Assembly (NCBI GenBank): GCA_964620605.1
Contig: CAZUHQ010000008.1
Span: 1-64,000 of the forward strand
Reading direction: 5' to 3'
DNA from: Thalassotalea_E sp964620605
GTDB lineage: Bacteria; Pseudomonadota; Gammaproteobacteria; Enterobacterales; Alteromonadaceae
Length of the DNA stretch: 64,000 nucleotides
This document shows, piece by piece, positions 34,183 through 42,555 of this stretch; the first letter of the stretch is position 1; every line of letters starts with the position of its first letter. The notes beneath the pieces were generated by a model. The model worked only from the letters and a program-made list of their open reading frames with translations, was not told where the DNA came from and did no database searches. The translations under genes were made by a program, and so were the position numbers.

Positions 34183-34536
34183 TTAACCACCGCATTTTTT
34201 AGATTTTTCTTTCTTGCCTTCACCGCATTTGCCTTTGTGCTCGGCTTTACCTTCACCACATTTTCCCTTATGCGCTTTACGGTTTTCGCCACACTTGCCT
34301 TCACCGCATTTACCTTTTTTCGCTTTTTTTCCTTCGCCGCATTTACCTTTTTTCGCTTCTTTTCCTTCACCACATTTTGCGTCCTTGCCATCATCTGCTG
34401 CAATACTGACAATACCTCGCGCTTCAAACGGGTTTGATTCGGCTTTTGCTGGCAAACTCGCTAAAGATGCNNNNNNNNNNGCCAATGTAAATGTCCCCAA
34501 TAGCAAGGCCAGAGTAGATTTTTTAATTATATTCAT
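34183..34536 (-). CDS. Cys-rich repeat peptide, HvfA-like metallophore precursor
   Basis: The 117-residue exported peptide has a signal sequence (MNIIKKSTLALLLG..., ending about AKA/ES). Its mature part has seven Cys at 55, 66, 77, 82, 93, 104 and 115, in repeats of KCGEGKxxKKG. The spacing is 11 residues apart from one 5-residue step, and one copy gives EGKCG exactly. This matches the HvfA-type precursors whose EGKCG motifs are converted to oxazolone-thioamide pairs by an MNIO (DUF692) enzyme with a DUF2063-type partner. No such enzyme gene adjoins it here. I chose Met at 34536, with AAGGAAAA upstream. Ten N fall in the signal sequence. Confidence 0.7.
   Translation of the reverse strand: MNIIKKSTLALLLGTFTLXXXXASLASLPAKAESNPFEARGIVSIAADDGKDAKCGEGKEAKKGKCGEGKKAKKGKCGEGKCGENRKAHKGKCGEGKAEHKGKCGEGKKEKSKKCGG
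34471..34480. other. 10-N gap inside the signal peptide of the Cys-rich peptide gene
   Basis: Ten unresolved bases within the predicted signal peptide. The reading frame on both sides stays consistent if exactly ten bases are missing. Confidence 0.9.
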
Positions 34537-34723
34537 ATTATTTTCCTTTATTTTTAAAACATAGACACTATATCTTGCCATTCAATAGCGATATAACATC
34601 GGTTAACTACTACTAATCTAACAAGACCTGATATTTAGAAATAAATTTCAGCCAAGTTATTTTCCAAATAAAACTCTAGGTGATGTTGCGCTAAATGTCT
34701 AATAGTTATAGCTCGGTAATTAC

Positions 34724-35671
34724 ATGAAAAATCAAGCAAATAAAGTTATCCTCGCCCCTATGGAAGGCGTGGCCGATGTTTTAATGCGCGAAATGCTGAC
34801 TTCGCTCAATCGCTATGATTTATGTATTACCGAGTTTGTTCGGGTAGTTAATACCTTAGTGCCAAAGAAAGTGTTCTATAAAATTTGCCCTGAATTATTA
34901 AATAATGGCATGACTACAAACCAAACACCTGTCAGAACGCAATTATTAGGACAAGATCCACAATGGATGGCAGAAAATGCAGTCAGGGCTATCGAACTAG
35001 GTTCTCATGGCGTCGACTTGAACTTTGGTTGTCCGGCAAAAACCGTCAATAAAAGTAAAGGTGGCGCAGTATTATTAAAATCACCCCAAACCATCTATCA
35101 AATTGTCACTAACGTCAGGGAATCGATTTCCGCCGAACAAACACTATCGGTAAAGATCCGTTTAGGCTTTGACGATACCTCCTTATTTGATGAAGTGGTC
35201 AGTGCCATTGTCAGCGCTAATGCCAACTTTCTTACCATACATGCCCGTACCAAGCGCGATGGTTATAATCCTCCTGCCTACTGGCACCATATTGGTGAAA
35301 TCAGCGAGAAATATCCGATTGAGCTTTGTGCCAATGGTGAAATCTGGGATCACGGCGATGCCCAACGTTGCATGCATGAGGCAAAAACTCAAAACCTGAT
35401 GCTAGGCCGTGGCGCATTGGCGATGCCAAACTTGGCAAATGTCGTCAAAGGTTTGGGAGAAAAAATGCCCTGGCCTGAGCTGTGCCAACAGCTAAAGCGC
35501 TATGCCAAATTAGAACTCCAGGGTGATAAAAGCTTCTATTTTTCCAGTCGCTTAAAACAGTGGATACGTTATTTAAAATTACAGTACCCACAGGCAGAAC
35601 AGTTATTTAATGACATTAAATTGTTAAAAAATAAAGATGATATCTTAGCGGCAATAAATAAAACAGACTAA
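34724..35671 (+). CDS. dusC: tRNA-dihydrouridine(16) synthase DusC
   Basis: FMN enzyme that reduces U16 in the D-loop of tRNA. The 315-residue protein has LAPMEGV at the N-terminus, CITEFVRV, and NFGCPAKTVNKSKGGA (near 105) with the catalytic Cys in GCPA. The N-terminal block resembles E. coli DusC more than DusA or DusB. Its stop codon overlaps the stop of the convergent small gene. Confidence 0.94.
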   Translation: MKNQANKVILAPMEGVADVLMREMLTSLNRYDLCITEFVRVVNTLVPKKVFYKICPELLNNGMTTNQTPVRTQLLGQDPQWMAENAVRAIELGSHGVDLNFGCPAKTVNKSKGGAVLLKSPQTIYQIVTNVRESISAEQTLSVKIRLGFDDTSLFDEVVSAIVSANANFLTIHARTKRDGYNPPAYWHHIGEISEKYPIELCANGEIWDHGDAQRCMHEAKTQNLMLGRGALAMPNLANVVKGLGEKMPWPELCQQLKRYAKLELQGDKSFYFSSRLKQWIRYLKLQYPQAEQLFNDIKLLKNKDDILAAINKTD

Positions 35672-35913
35672 TCAATATCATCCCCCGACTCCCCTTGTTC
35701 TGAACCATCAACTTTACGTTTTTGCACGACAATAGTTTCTATCGTCTTTTGTACTTGCGGATCAGGTAACAACATCTGCACTAACACGCCAAATGCCATA
35801 GCAATGTTTTTACGTTTCTTAGCCAAGCGCAGTAACGTTTTAGCTAATATCGCCATCGCAATAAATACGCACCATGGCAATAAAGCCAATAGCACTTGAT
35901 AATAATTTTCCAT
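35668..35913 (-). CDS. Small membrane protein of unknown function
   Basis: The 81-residue protein has one hydrophobic helix (about 5-28, YQVLLALLPWCVFIAMAIL), a basic patch (RLAKKRKN) and an acidic C-terminus (GSEQGESGDDID). I do not recognise the family. Its stop overlaps the dusC stop by 3 bp. A TCTCCG-type ribosome site lies ahead of the ATG, which supports it as a real gene. Confidence 0.6.
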   Translation of the reverse strand: MENYYQVLLALLPWCVFIAMAILAKTLLRLAKKRKNIAMAFGVLVQMLLPDPQVQKTIETIVVQKRKVDGSEQGESGDDID

Positions 35914-35960
35914 TTTGTCTCCGTTGATAATTGTTAAAAATCAAAAATTAATGACAACCA

Positions 35961-36347
35961 TCAACAGACAAAGATCTCAGTACGGGCAAATAAGCGAGGT
36001 TTTAAAAACCTTATCCGGCGAAATTGCAGTAATCTCGCCACTAAGGAAAAATGAACAAGCAGTAACGAAAATAGCAGGCAAACCATGCTAACTTGCACTT
36101 TAGTATGGCTCCAGACATTTTCTATAAAGAGAGTAAATGTCCATCCCTGTTTAGCCGCTTTAACATCTGGTGTTACATCAGCTAATAGATTAATGGGCAA
36201 GGCTTCATCCATCAGCACTGGATTTTCAATCACTACTTTCTGATTGATAACCCGCTGTAACGGCTGGACAGAAGATGGATTTAATAACAGCAGGCAGCTA
36301 AAAAAGCATAAACATCTAAAGATTAAATTGTGCATTATTGGCGCCAT
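35961..36347 (-). CDS. Hypothetical membrane protein
   Basis: The 128-residue product has a hydrophobic N-terminus (about 8-25, RCLCFFSCLLLLNP) that could be a signal or anchor, a short periplasmic-type segment, and a second helix (about 84-105, VSMVCLLFSLLLVHFSLVA) followed by a basic tail (RRIRFLKPR). The start could be Met1 or Met5. Family unknown. It is 47 bp upstream of the small membrane protein and may be cotranscribed with it. Confidence 0.5.
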   Translation of the reverse strand: MAPIMHNLIFRCLCFFSCLLLLNPSSVQPLQRVINQKVVIENPVLMDEALPINLLADVTPDVKAAKQGWTFTLFIENVWSHTKVQVSMVCLLFSLLLVHFSLVARLLQFRRIRFLKPRLFARTEIFVC

Positions 36348-36508
36348 TACATTGATTATTAACCATTAATAATAGAAATAATGCCGTTAACTTCACATTT
36401 CAAGAAAAAGAGATAATTAATCACTTTTTGTCATAGCGCCAACAAAGATTTTTCAAATAAAAACCGTTATCATATTCTTCACTTTGATTAGAGATAGAAT
36501 GCAGCACA

Positions 36509-37483
36509 GTGGAAAACGGATCTGAGTTAAGAGCAAGGTATAATGATATTAATCGTGGCGTTTATTTTATCGGCACGACCCCGCCGAAAAGTGATACCCC
36601 ATTTGAGCAGGTAGAAAACATTGCCGGAAAATTACTGGACAGGGTCAGTGACATCGATTTTGATGGCTTAATTGTTTACGACATTCAAGATGAAGACTCG
36701 CGCACCAATAAACCTCGACCGTTTCCATTTAAGTCGACTCACGATCCTCGCCATTATTCCGCACTGTTGAATCAAAAATCGTCACGCCCGGTGATCACTT
36801 ATAAAAGCGTAGTGCAATCAAATGTTGAAGCGTTTGAACAATGGGCAAACGAGGCATGGAGTGACTATGGCGTCAGAGATTTGGTATTAGTCGGCAGCCC
36901 ATCGAAAACCAATCAAATTTCGCTGCCACTCGCCGATGCTTACCAAACCTTAGTCAATAATCAGCATGACTTTTTTATCGGTGGCGTCACTATTGCAGAG
37001 CGTCATGCAGTAAAAGGTAACGAGCACCAAAGGCTAATTGAAAAATACCAGCAGGGCTGTAACTTTTTTATCTCACAGGCGATCTATGATCCTCAAGCCA
37101 CTATTGATATGCTGACTCGCTATGCGATTGAATGTAAGCAGCAAAATATCAAACCACAGCGTTTTCTGCTGACCTTTTCACCTTGCGGCAGTGAAAAAAC
37201 CCTGGAATTTATCGAGTGGCTCGGCGTTAGCGTGCCTGAAGCCACCAGCTTGCGCATTCTTAATGCCGAAAAACCCTTGTATGAGTCGATTAGAATTTGC
37301 GCCAATAGTTTACGGCAAATTCTCGATGCAGTACTGCCTTATGATTTGCCATTAGGGTTAAACATTGAAAGCTTAACCAACCGCAAAGAAGAAATTGACG
37401 GTTCCATTTTGCTCTATAAACTATTACGCTCCACTATGGATAAACACTTGGCTGAAAAAGAACTGGCCAGCTTAATAAAATAG
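36509..37483 (+). CDS. MetF-like (methylenetetrahydrofolate reductase family) protein
   Basis: The 324-residue protein has a TIM-barrel pattern of the MTHFR family: YFIGTTPPKSDTPFEQVENIAGKLLDRV, FDGLIVYDIQDEDSR, and GVTIAERHAVKGNEHQRLIEKYQQGCNFFISQAIYDPQ in pieces. Divergence from true MetF is clear, so the substrate may differ. The GTG start has only a weak ribosome site. It is followed closely by a PspB-like gene. Confidence 0.7.
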   Translation: MENGSELRARYNDINRGVYFIGTTPPKSDTPFEQVENIAGKLLDRVSDIDFDGLIVYDIQDEDSRTNKPRPFPFKSTHDPRHYSALLNQKSSRPVITYKSVVQSNVEAFEQWANEAWSDYGVRDLVLVGSPSKTNQISLPLADAYQTLVNNQHDFFIGGVTIAERHAVKGNEHQRLIEKYQQGCNFFISQAIYDPQATIDMLTRYAIECKQQNIKPQRFLLTFSPCGSEKTLEFIEWLGVSVPEATSLRILNAEKPLYESIRICANSLRQILDAVLPYDLPLGLNIESLTNRKEEIDGSILLYKLLRSTMDKHLAEKELASLIK

Positions 37484-37492
37484 GAGTCCGCT

Positions 37493-37735
37493 ATGACAGG
37501 CACAACTATGGTGGTGTTGATTGTACTGATTTCCGTTGGTTTTGGTGTGTTGTACGACATGTACAAAAAACATCTGGAGTTTAAAACAAAAACCATGGAT
37601 CAAAACTCTAAAACCACAGAGCAAAATATCACTTTAAAAAAACAAGTCGCCAGTTTGGAAGAAAGAGTCCAAGTACTGGAAAAAATCGTTACCGACCAAG
37701 GCTACCAGGTTCAACAAGAAATCAATAAACTCTAA
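37493..37735 (+). CDS. PspB-like small membrane protein
   Basis: The 80-residue protein has an N-terminal helix (about 5-24, MVVLIVLISVGFGVLYDMY) and a long coiled coil with LEERVQVLEKIVTDQGYQ at the end. This layout and the LEERVxxLE motif resemble PspB, the phage-shock signalling protein. No pspA or pspC is nearby, so the role may differ. It lies 9 bp after the MetF-like gene. Confidence 0.6.
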   Translation: MTGTTMVVLIVLISVGFGVLYDMYKKHLEFKTKTMDQNSKTTEQNITLKKQVASLEERVQVLEKIVTDQGYQVQQEINKL

Positions 37736-37759
37736 CTCTGAGCGAATAACGGGTTATTT

Positions 37760-37957
37760 GTGAAACTGATCATGAAAACAGAATTTGATGACTTAAGGCT
37801 AAACCCTGAACATCAATATGAGACCGACAGCAACGGCGATAAGCAGGTAGTAAAAATTTATTGCGGTGAACTGCTAATCGCCAAAAAAGTACAAGTGAAA
37901 AAATCCATCCGCTACTTCGGCGTCAAAGGCTATCAGCAATACCTATCGGGAACATAG
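37760..37957 (+). CDS. Small protein of unknown function
   Basis: The 65-residue product has an acidic N-terminal half and a basic C-terminal half (KKVQVKKSIRYFG). The start may be Met1 or Met5 (MKTEFDDL). It follows the PspB-like gene by 24 bp. Its last codons come from the 15-mer TATCGGGAACATAGC, also seen in the repeat at 20497-20511, so the C-terminus may be altered by a repeat. Confidence 0.4.
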   Translation: MKLIMKTEFDDLRLNPEHQYETDSNGDKQVVKIYCGELLIAKKVQVKKSIRYFGVKGYQQYLSGT

Positions 37958-38046
37958 CTAAAAATAAAATTATTTAATTAAACTTTTTCACAACTAAGCT
38001 CGACCTAATTAATAACCAACTATTGCTTATTAATTTGGAGCTTTTT

Positions 38047-38640
38047 ATGAAGCAACTCACTCTCACTAAAATGGCATTATCGGCAGTAAGTTCACTGAGC
38101 TTTGTTGCTCTGTTCGCGTTAAGCGCTCAAAATGTTCAGGCCAACGACAATCACGCTTATTCTGACAAAGATAATATCGTTATTCATTCAATGCTCAACG
38201 ATGAAAATCCTTACTACCATGTCAATGGTAAAAGCTTCCGGCTAAGCGATTTAAGCCCTGAGCAACAAGCGCGAGTTAAAGCGATTCAAAGCAAGCTAAC
38301 GACAGTAGAAACAGAATTTGAACAATATCAGGATAAAATTGAGCAAATCTCAGCGCAATTAGAGCAAAAAGCCCATCGCATAGAGCAGGAAGTTAGCAAA
38401 CTCGAGCTTGCCAGTATAGAGTATGATAAAAAATCCATCAGCCTGAATGACTTGTCAGATATTGCCCAACAGTTAACAGAATTTGCCAATGTCAACGATC
38501 AGCTGATAGCTCAAAAACAGCAGGAAATGATGACACTTGAGCAGCAACTAGACAATATTGACTGGACACTGCTGGACAACATCGAACAACATGCAGACGA
38601 ACTTGAACAAGTATTAATTGAAATTGCCGAGCAACGCTAA
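38047..38640 (+). CDS. Periplasmic coiled-coil protein of unknown function
   Basis: The 197-residue product (start at MKQLTL; the open frame begins 24 bp earlier) has a signal peptide cleaved about VQA/ND. The mature part is dominated by coiled coils rich in Glu and Gln (LSPEQQARVKAIQSKL, then QISAQLEQKAHRIEQEV). The N-terminal VNGKSFRLSDL may be a small domain. GGAG precedes the chosen Met. A terminator follows. Function unknown. Confidence 0.7.
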   Translation: MKQLTLTKMALSAVSSLSFVALFALSAQNVQANDNHAYSDKDNIVIHSMLNDENPYYHVNGKSFRLSDLSPEQQARVKAIQSKLTTVETEFEQYQDKIEQISAQLEQKAHRIEQEVSKLELASIEYDKKSISLNDLSDIAQQLTEFANVNDQLIAQKQQEMMTLEQQLDNIDWTLLDNIEQHADELEQVLIEIAEQR

Positions 38641-38650
38641 CGTTAATCAT

Positions 38651-38685
38651 AAATAGCAAGAGGGCAAAATGCCCTCTTGCTATTT
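38651..38685. terminator. Bidirectional terminator after the coiled-coil gene
   Basis: A perfect 16-bp stem with a 3-nt loop: the core is GCAAGAGGGCA/TGCCCTCTTGC, extended by AAATA/TATTT. It lies between the plus-strand gene and the convergent ABC permease gene. Confidence 0.85.
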
Positions 38686-38710
38686 TCAGCATAAATTTTA
38701 TGCCAAAGCA

Positions 38711-39613
38711 CTAATCATGACTGCGATTGACTCTCAACCAGTAAGTCAGGTACAGCAAACCGGCGCTGACAGCTAAGGCAACAACACTGACATTATCCAC
38801 TAATAATGAAAAAGGTAGCTGGTGAATATTACTACCATGTAAGCTAAATGATGTTGGCGCAAGCGAAAAGTAATTCCTTAGTAGATCAACAACATAATAA
38901 TGAGATAAGTCAAAATAATTCACTAAAAATGCTTCAAGCAAGAGTATGATCACCACAGGCAGCACAGCCCAGAGAAACGGCGCTTTATTGGCAAACATAG
39001 ACACTAGCATTAACCAGGCATAGACAGGAAGCATCCACAAAGCATGAGGTAAAATACTGATCCAGATACTAAAAATATTAGTGAAAATATCACTGTTCCC
39101 CCATAGTCCCCACAAGGATAAATCGTAGCTACTAAACAACACAATACATAATACGAAAAACGCCAGTAAAAAGATTACCAAGGTAATGGTGGCCGCCAGC
39201 ATAAAAATAGCCGGGATGACAAGCGCACCCACCACAAGCTTGACCGCAATAGTTAACGAATCAGGCACCGGCAATGAACGCCAAAACAGAATCGACATAT
39301 CGCGCCGCTCATCATATAGACAAGCGATAAAATAATAGAGCTGCACTATGGTTGCTATGGTAATAAACGGCATATAGAGCATAAAAGTGCCTTGAAAAAA
39401 GATAGTGGCAAATCCCGGCTTTTCACTCTGCAAAGCCAAACGCTCAAACCTCATCAACCAATAATTTTCACTGGCATCCGAGAGCAAATAGTTAATTACC
39501 GGAGCGGCTATATCTAAACTGATAATAATCAGCGGCAGCCACAGTAACATTTTCTTATATTCCCATAATTCTTTTTTAATGCTGGTGGTAAGTAATAAGC
39601 TATTCATTAGCAT
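38711..39613 (-). CDS. ABC transporter permease of a YtrA-type operon
   Basis: The 300-residue membrane protein has about 6-7 hydrophobic helices (for example MLLWLPLIIISLDIA and ILPHALWMLPVYAWLM). It is the permease partner of the upstream ATPase gene, whose end overlaps its start by 7 bp. Small GntR regulators with such transporters often respond to cell-envelope antibiotics or acetoin, but the substrate is unknown here. Confidence 0.8.
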   Translation of the reverse strand: MLMNSLLLTTSIKKELWEYKKMLLWLPLIIISLDIAAPVINYLLSDASENYWLMRFERLALQSEKPGFATIFFQGTFMLYMPFITIATIVQLYYFIACLYDERRDMSILFWRSLPVPDSLTIAVKLVVGALVIPAIFMLAATITLVIFLLAFFVLCIVLFSSYDLSLWGLWGNSDIFTNIFSIWISILPHALWMLPVYAWLMLVSMFANKAPFLWAVLPVVIILLLEAFLVNYFDLSHYYVVDLLRNYFSLAPTSFSLHGSNIHQLPFSLLVDNVSVVALAVSAGLLYLTYWLRVNRSHD

Positions 39614-40464
39614 GCCTCCTTCGCCATCACACCGACAAAAATGTCCGCCAAGCTCGGCACCTTAAGCTCCCCTAAGGTTTTCAGCTCGGCGATTGGTGCG
39701 TTATCAAACAACATGGTAGTTAGCCCCATTAACTTATTGGCAGATAAAGGTTTCAACGCATTCGCCTGCTCAAGTTGCTGGTCGTTAACTGCCACTAACT
39801 TAAAGCGTTCACGAATGTTATCGGTACTTTCTGTTAGCACTAATTTCCCTTGTTGGATAAAGGCGACATCCGTTAAAATATGTTCGATTTCTTCAATCTG
39901 ATGAGTAGTCACTATGATGGCTTTTTGTTCGTTGTAAAATTCTTCCAACAGCCGGGTATAAAATTCACGCCGGGTTAAAATATCCAGCCCTAATGTTGGC
40001 TCATCCAGCACTAGTACTTGAACATCGAGTGCTAAAATCAAGGCGAGATGCAACTGAGTAACCATGCCTTTGGATAACGCTTTGACCTTAGCTTTTTTAT
40101 CGATATTAGTTTTTGCTAAAAATTCCTCGGCTTTAGTTAAATTAAACTTGGGATGAACACCTGCCATATAACTAAGCGCCTGGGCGACCGTTAGCCATTT
40201 GGGCAGTACGGCAACATCGGCGATATAGGCAACTTCATGCAACATCTGGCTGCGCTGCGCTTTTGGGTTAAATCCCAAGACATCAACCTGACCGTCAAAA
40301 TCGGTTAAGCCTAATAGCGCCTTTAAGCAGCTGGTTTTCCCTGCGCCATTAGGGCCAACCAGGCCTAAAATTTGCCCTGGCATCACAGATAAAGAAACAT
40401 CAGACACTACGGCTTTTGCACCATAGCGCTTGGTTAAATTGCTAATTTCAATCAGTGCAGACAT
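39607..40464 (-). CDS. ABC transporter ATP-binding protein
   Basis: The 285-residue ATPase has Walker A GPNGAGKTS (near 37), signature LSKGMVTQL and Walker B VLVLDEPTLGLD, with the switch His in TTHQIEE. It is a single-domain exporter-type ATPase that serves the adjacent permease. Its start overlaps the upstream GntR stop by 1 bp. Confidence 0.92.
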   Translation of the reverse strand: MSALIEISNLTKRYGAKAVVSDVSLSVMPGQILGLVGPNGAGKTSCLKALLGLTDFDGQVDVLGFNPKAQRSQMLHEVAYIADVAVLPKWLTVAQALSYMAGVHPKFNLTKAEEFLAKTNIDKKAKVKALSKGMVTQLHLALILALDVQVLVLDEPTLGLDILTRREFYTRLLEEFYNEQKAIIVTTHQIEEIEHILTDVAFIQQGKLVLTESTDNIRERFKLVAVNDQQLEQANALKPLSANKLMGLTTMLFDNAPIAELKTLGELKVPSLADIFVGVMAKEAC

Positions 40465-40826
40465 TATTGCTTCTCCCCTTCAGTCGGCAGCAACTGCTGC
40501 AAAGATAAATTCAATCGGGAAATTTGCTTGACGATTTGCGGCCATTGCTGGGTTAAAAATACCTCACGTTCCCGCTCCAGCATCATCTGATGCACTCCTT
40601 GTTTAACAAACAGCCCCTTACCCCGTTGCTTATCGACAACTTGCTCTTCTTGCAACATTTGATACGCCTTTGAAATAGTCAGTGGATTCAATTGATATTG
40701 TGCCGCGAGTTTGCGCACCGATGGCAGGGCTTCCCCCTCTTTAATATAGCCATCCAAAATCCTTGAAATCACTTGCTGATATAACTGCAAATAAATCGGC
40801 TTATCTGCATCCCATTGTATTGTCAT
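40464..40826 (-). CDS. GntR-family regulator, YtrA type
   Basis: The 120-residue regulator has an N-terminal winged helix (PIYLQLYQQVISRILDG; EGEALPSVRKLAAQYQLNPLTISKAYQML) and only a short C-terminal segment, as in YtrA regulators. It is the first gene of the operon with an ABC ATPase and permease and probably represses it. An operator-like dyad lies just upstream. Confidence 0.9.
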   Translation of the reverse strand: MTIQWDADKPIYLQLYQQVISRILDGYIKEGEALPSVRKLAAQYQLNPLTISKAYQMLQEEQVVDKQRGKGLFVKQGVHQMMLEREREVFLTQQWPQIVKQISRLNLSLQQLLPTEGEKQ

Positions 40827-40857
40827 TACTCTTTCCTAAGATCAATTCAATATAATA

Positions 40858-40877
40858 GTGTTATACATCACTAACAC
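40858..40877. promoter_or_regulatory. Putative operator of the YtrA-type regulator
   Basis: GTGTTA-N8-TAACAC, a perfect 6-bp inverted repeat in the promoter region about 30-50 bp upstream of the GntR gene. A second, weaker similar sequence lies near 40911. Confidence 0.5.
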
Positions 40878-40960
40878 ACTAAGGGCAAATTTAAATATTT
40901 AGATAATGTAACAAGGTGTGTTATGCCAAAGATAGTACCGCGGCGCGGCAAATCACAAAG

Positions 40961-41374
40961 TTAACTCAGGTTTAAGCTTTTCACTTCATCTATCGTCTGC
41001 TGCACCAGCATTTCTTTGGTTTTACCATGAGCAACCGCTTTACGAGTTTTCGGATCGACTTTAACAAATACGATATCATCGGCAAAACAGATAGTTTTCT
41101 TGGTCACTTTATTGCGCACTAAACAGGAAACCGTGATCGAGGTGCGGCCGACCTCTTTAGTTTCCAAACCAAATTCGACAATATCTCCCTGCATCGCCGG
41201 CGCTTCAAAACTGATCTCACCTATGTGCTTAGTCACCAAACAGTTAGTTTCCAGCTGGCAAATGGCATAAATCGCCGCCTCTTCATCAATCCATTGCAAT
41301 GCCCGACCACCAAATAACGAATCGGCATAATTTAAATCATTTGGCATCACCAAACGACGAGATAAAAATCGCAT
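40961..41374 (-). CDS. Acyl-CoA thioesterase, YciA-like
   Basis: The 137-residue hotdog-fold protein hydrolyses acyl-CoAs. It has the family pattern VMPNDLNYADSLFGGRALQWIDEEAA, with the catalytic Asn/Asp region, and TKHIGEISFEAPAMQGDIVEF. No close operon partner is present. The acyl chain preference is unknown. Confidence 0.88.
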   Translation of the reverse strand: MRFLSRRLVMPNDLNYADSLFGGRALQWIDEEAAIYAICQLETNCLVTKHIGEISFEAPAMQGDIVEFGLETKEVGRTSITVSCLVRNKVTKKTICFADDIVFVKVDPKTRKAVAHGKTKEMLVQQTIDEVKSLNLS

Positions 41375-41487
41375 AATCCCTCTCTTCTGTTATGCATAAA
41401 AATTAGATAACACAGTTATCTATAAGTATAGCGAGCAATCAAAATGTTCACGGCTAGAGCTAAAAGACTTAACTACAGGTTAATCCC

Positions 41488-41769
41488 TTAACTATAAAAC
41501 CTGCCATTATGCTTGATCCAGCCGCTGAGATGCTGAGCATGCGGGTCATGATGAGTCCAATGCACCATGCCGCCCTGCGTGTTCCACTGATACTGGCCGT
41601 AAAACTCAATGTGATCACCGAGTTTTAAACCCAGCACCTTCGGCGCTATGTCGATATTATGAACCACCAGTACGGTTTTACCGCTCTTTAATTTCACGGT
41701 AAATTTTTGATGCTTAGCACCTTTAGTATCATCTGGAAAAATTTTAACGACTATGCCTGATGCTTTCAT
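41488..41769 (-). CDS. DUF3465-type protein
   Basis: The 93-residue protein has an OB-like beta pattern (HQKFTVKLKSGKTVLVVHNID; LGLKLGDHIEFYGQYQWN) and the conserved C-terminal HWTHHDPHAQHLSGWI of DUF3465. The His-rich motif suggests metal binding. Function is unknown. It lies 17 bp downstream of a GNAT gene on the same strand. Confidence 0.8.
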   Translation of the reverse strand: MKASGIVVKIFPDDTKGAKHQKFTVKLKSGKTVLVVHNIDIAPKVLGLKLGDHIEFYGQYQWNTQGGMVHWTHHDPHAQHLSGWIKHNGRFYS

Positions 41770-41786
41770 AGGCTCAGCTCAATTTA

Positions 41787-42392
41787 TTATAAACACTTAT
41801 ACTGCTGTTGTTTAAATTGTAATGACTGTTTCACCACAGGCCATTCGCTTTCAATGATAGAAAACACCACAGTATCTCGATACACGCCATCAGCATGAAG
41901 ACGATGGTTGCGCAATACGCCATCCTGTTTTGCTCCTAAGCGGGCAATTGCTGCGCGCGATGCCAGGTTATGCCAGTGAGTTCTAAATTCTACCGCAATC
42001 ACTTTTAACTGTTCAAAGGCATGACTTAACAGCAATAATTTAGCTTCGGTATTTACCGCCGAGCGCTGATAGCTTTTTCCGTACCAGGTATAGCCGATTT
42101 CGATGCGTCGATGTTTGATGTCAGCATTGCATAACCTGGTAGTGCCAATTACCTTACCACCGGCATTTTCAACCACCGCATAAGGCAATGCGCTGCCTGC
42201 CGATAATTGAGTTAACGCTGTATCCAAATAGTCTTTAATGGTTTCTCGATCCGGCACACTGGTATACCAGAGCTTAAATAATTCACCATCATTGGCTGCA
42301 CTAACCAGATCATTTTCATGTTCAATGGCTAAAGGAACTAAGGTGATCACTTCACCAGAAAGCGGATAATAAGACTGGGTTAACGGCTGCAT
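41787..42392 (-). CDS. GNAT acetyltransferase
   Basis: The 201-residue protein has an Acetyltransf_3 pattern (VITLVPLAIEHENDLVSAAND at the start, IEIGYTWYGKSYQRSAVNTEAKLLLL in the acetyl-CoA region, ASRAAIARLGAKQDGVLR near the C-terminus). It is closest in look to N-terminal and small-molecule acetyltransferases. It lies 17 bp upstream of the DUF3465 gene. Confidence 0.85.
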   Translation of the reverse strand: MQPLTQSYYPLSGEVITLVPLAIEHENDLVSAANDGELFKLWYTSVPDRETIKDYLDTALTQLSAGSALPYAVVENAGGKVIGTTRLCNADIKHRRIEIGYTWYGKSYQRSAVNTEAKLLLLSHAFEQLKVIAVEFRTHWHNLASRAAIARLGAKQDGVLRNHRLHADGVYRDTVVFSIIESEWPVVKQSLQFKQQQYKCL

Positions 42393-42555
42393 AAGGCTGG
42401 AGCAATTGAAATATAGATAAATCTATAGTACTGATTTTACCGAGGAAATATAGTGATAAAACGCGATAGTGCAGATAAAAAATGAATAAAAATATCAGCC
42501 GACGCTAACGAAACAGGTAATTGCAGCAAATGATAACAAGGCTACAGCTTATCGA

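Noticed and set aside
34179..34427. Lys-rich frame overlapping the Cys-rich peptide gene
   Set aside because: It is the repeat read in another frame; it lacks a signal peptide or ribosome site, while the other frame has both.
36499..36525. Eight-codon leader frame overlapping the GTG start of the MetF-like gene
   Set aside because: It could be a regulatory leader, but there is no attenuator hairpin or codon bias to support it.
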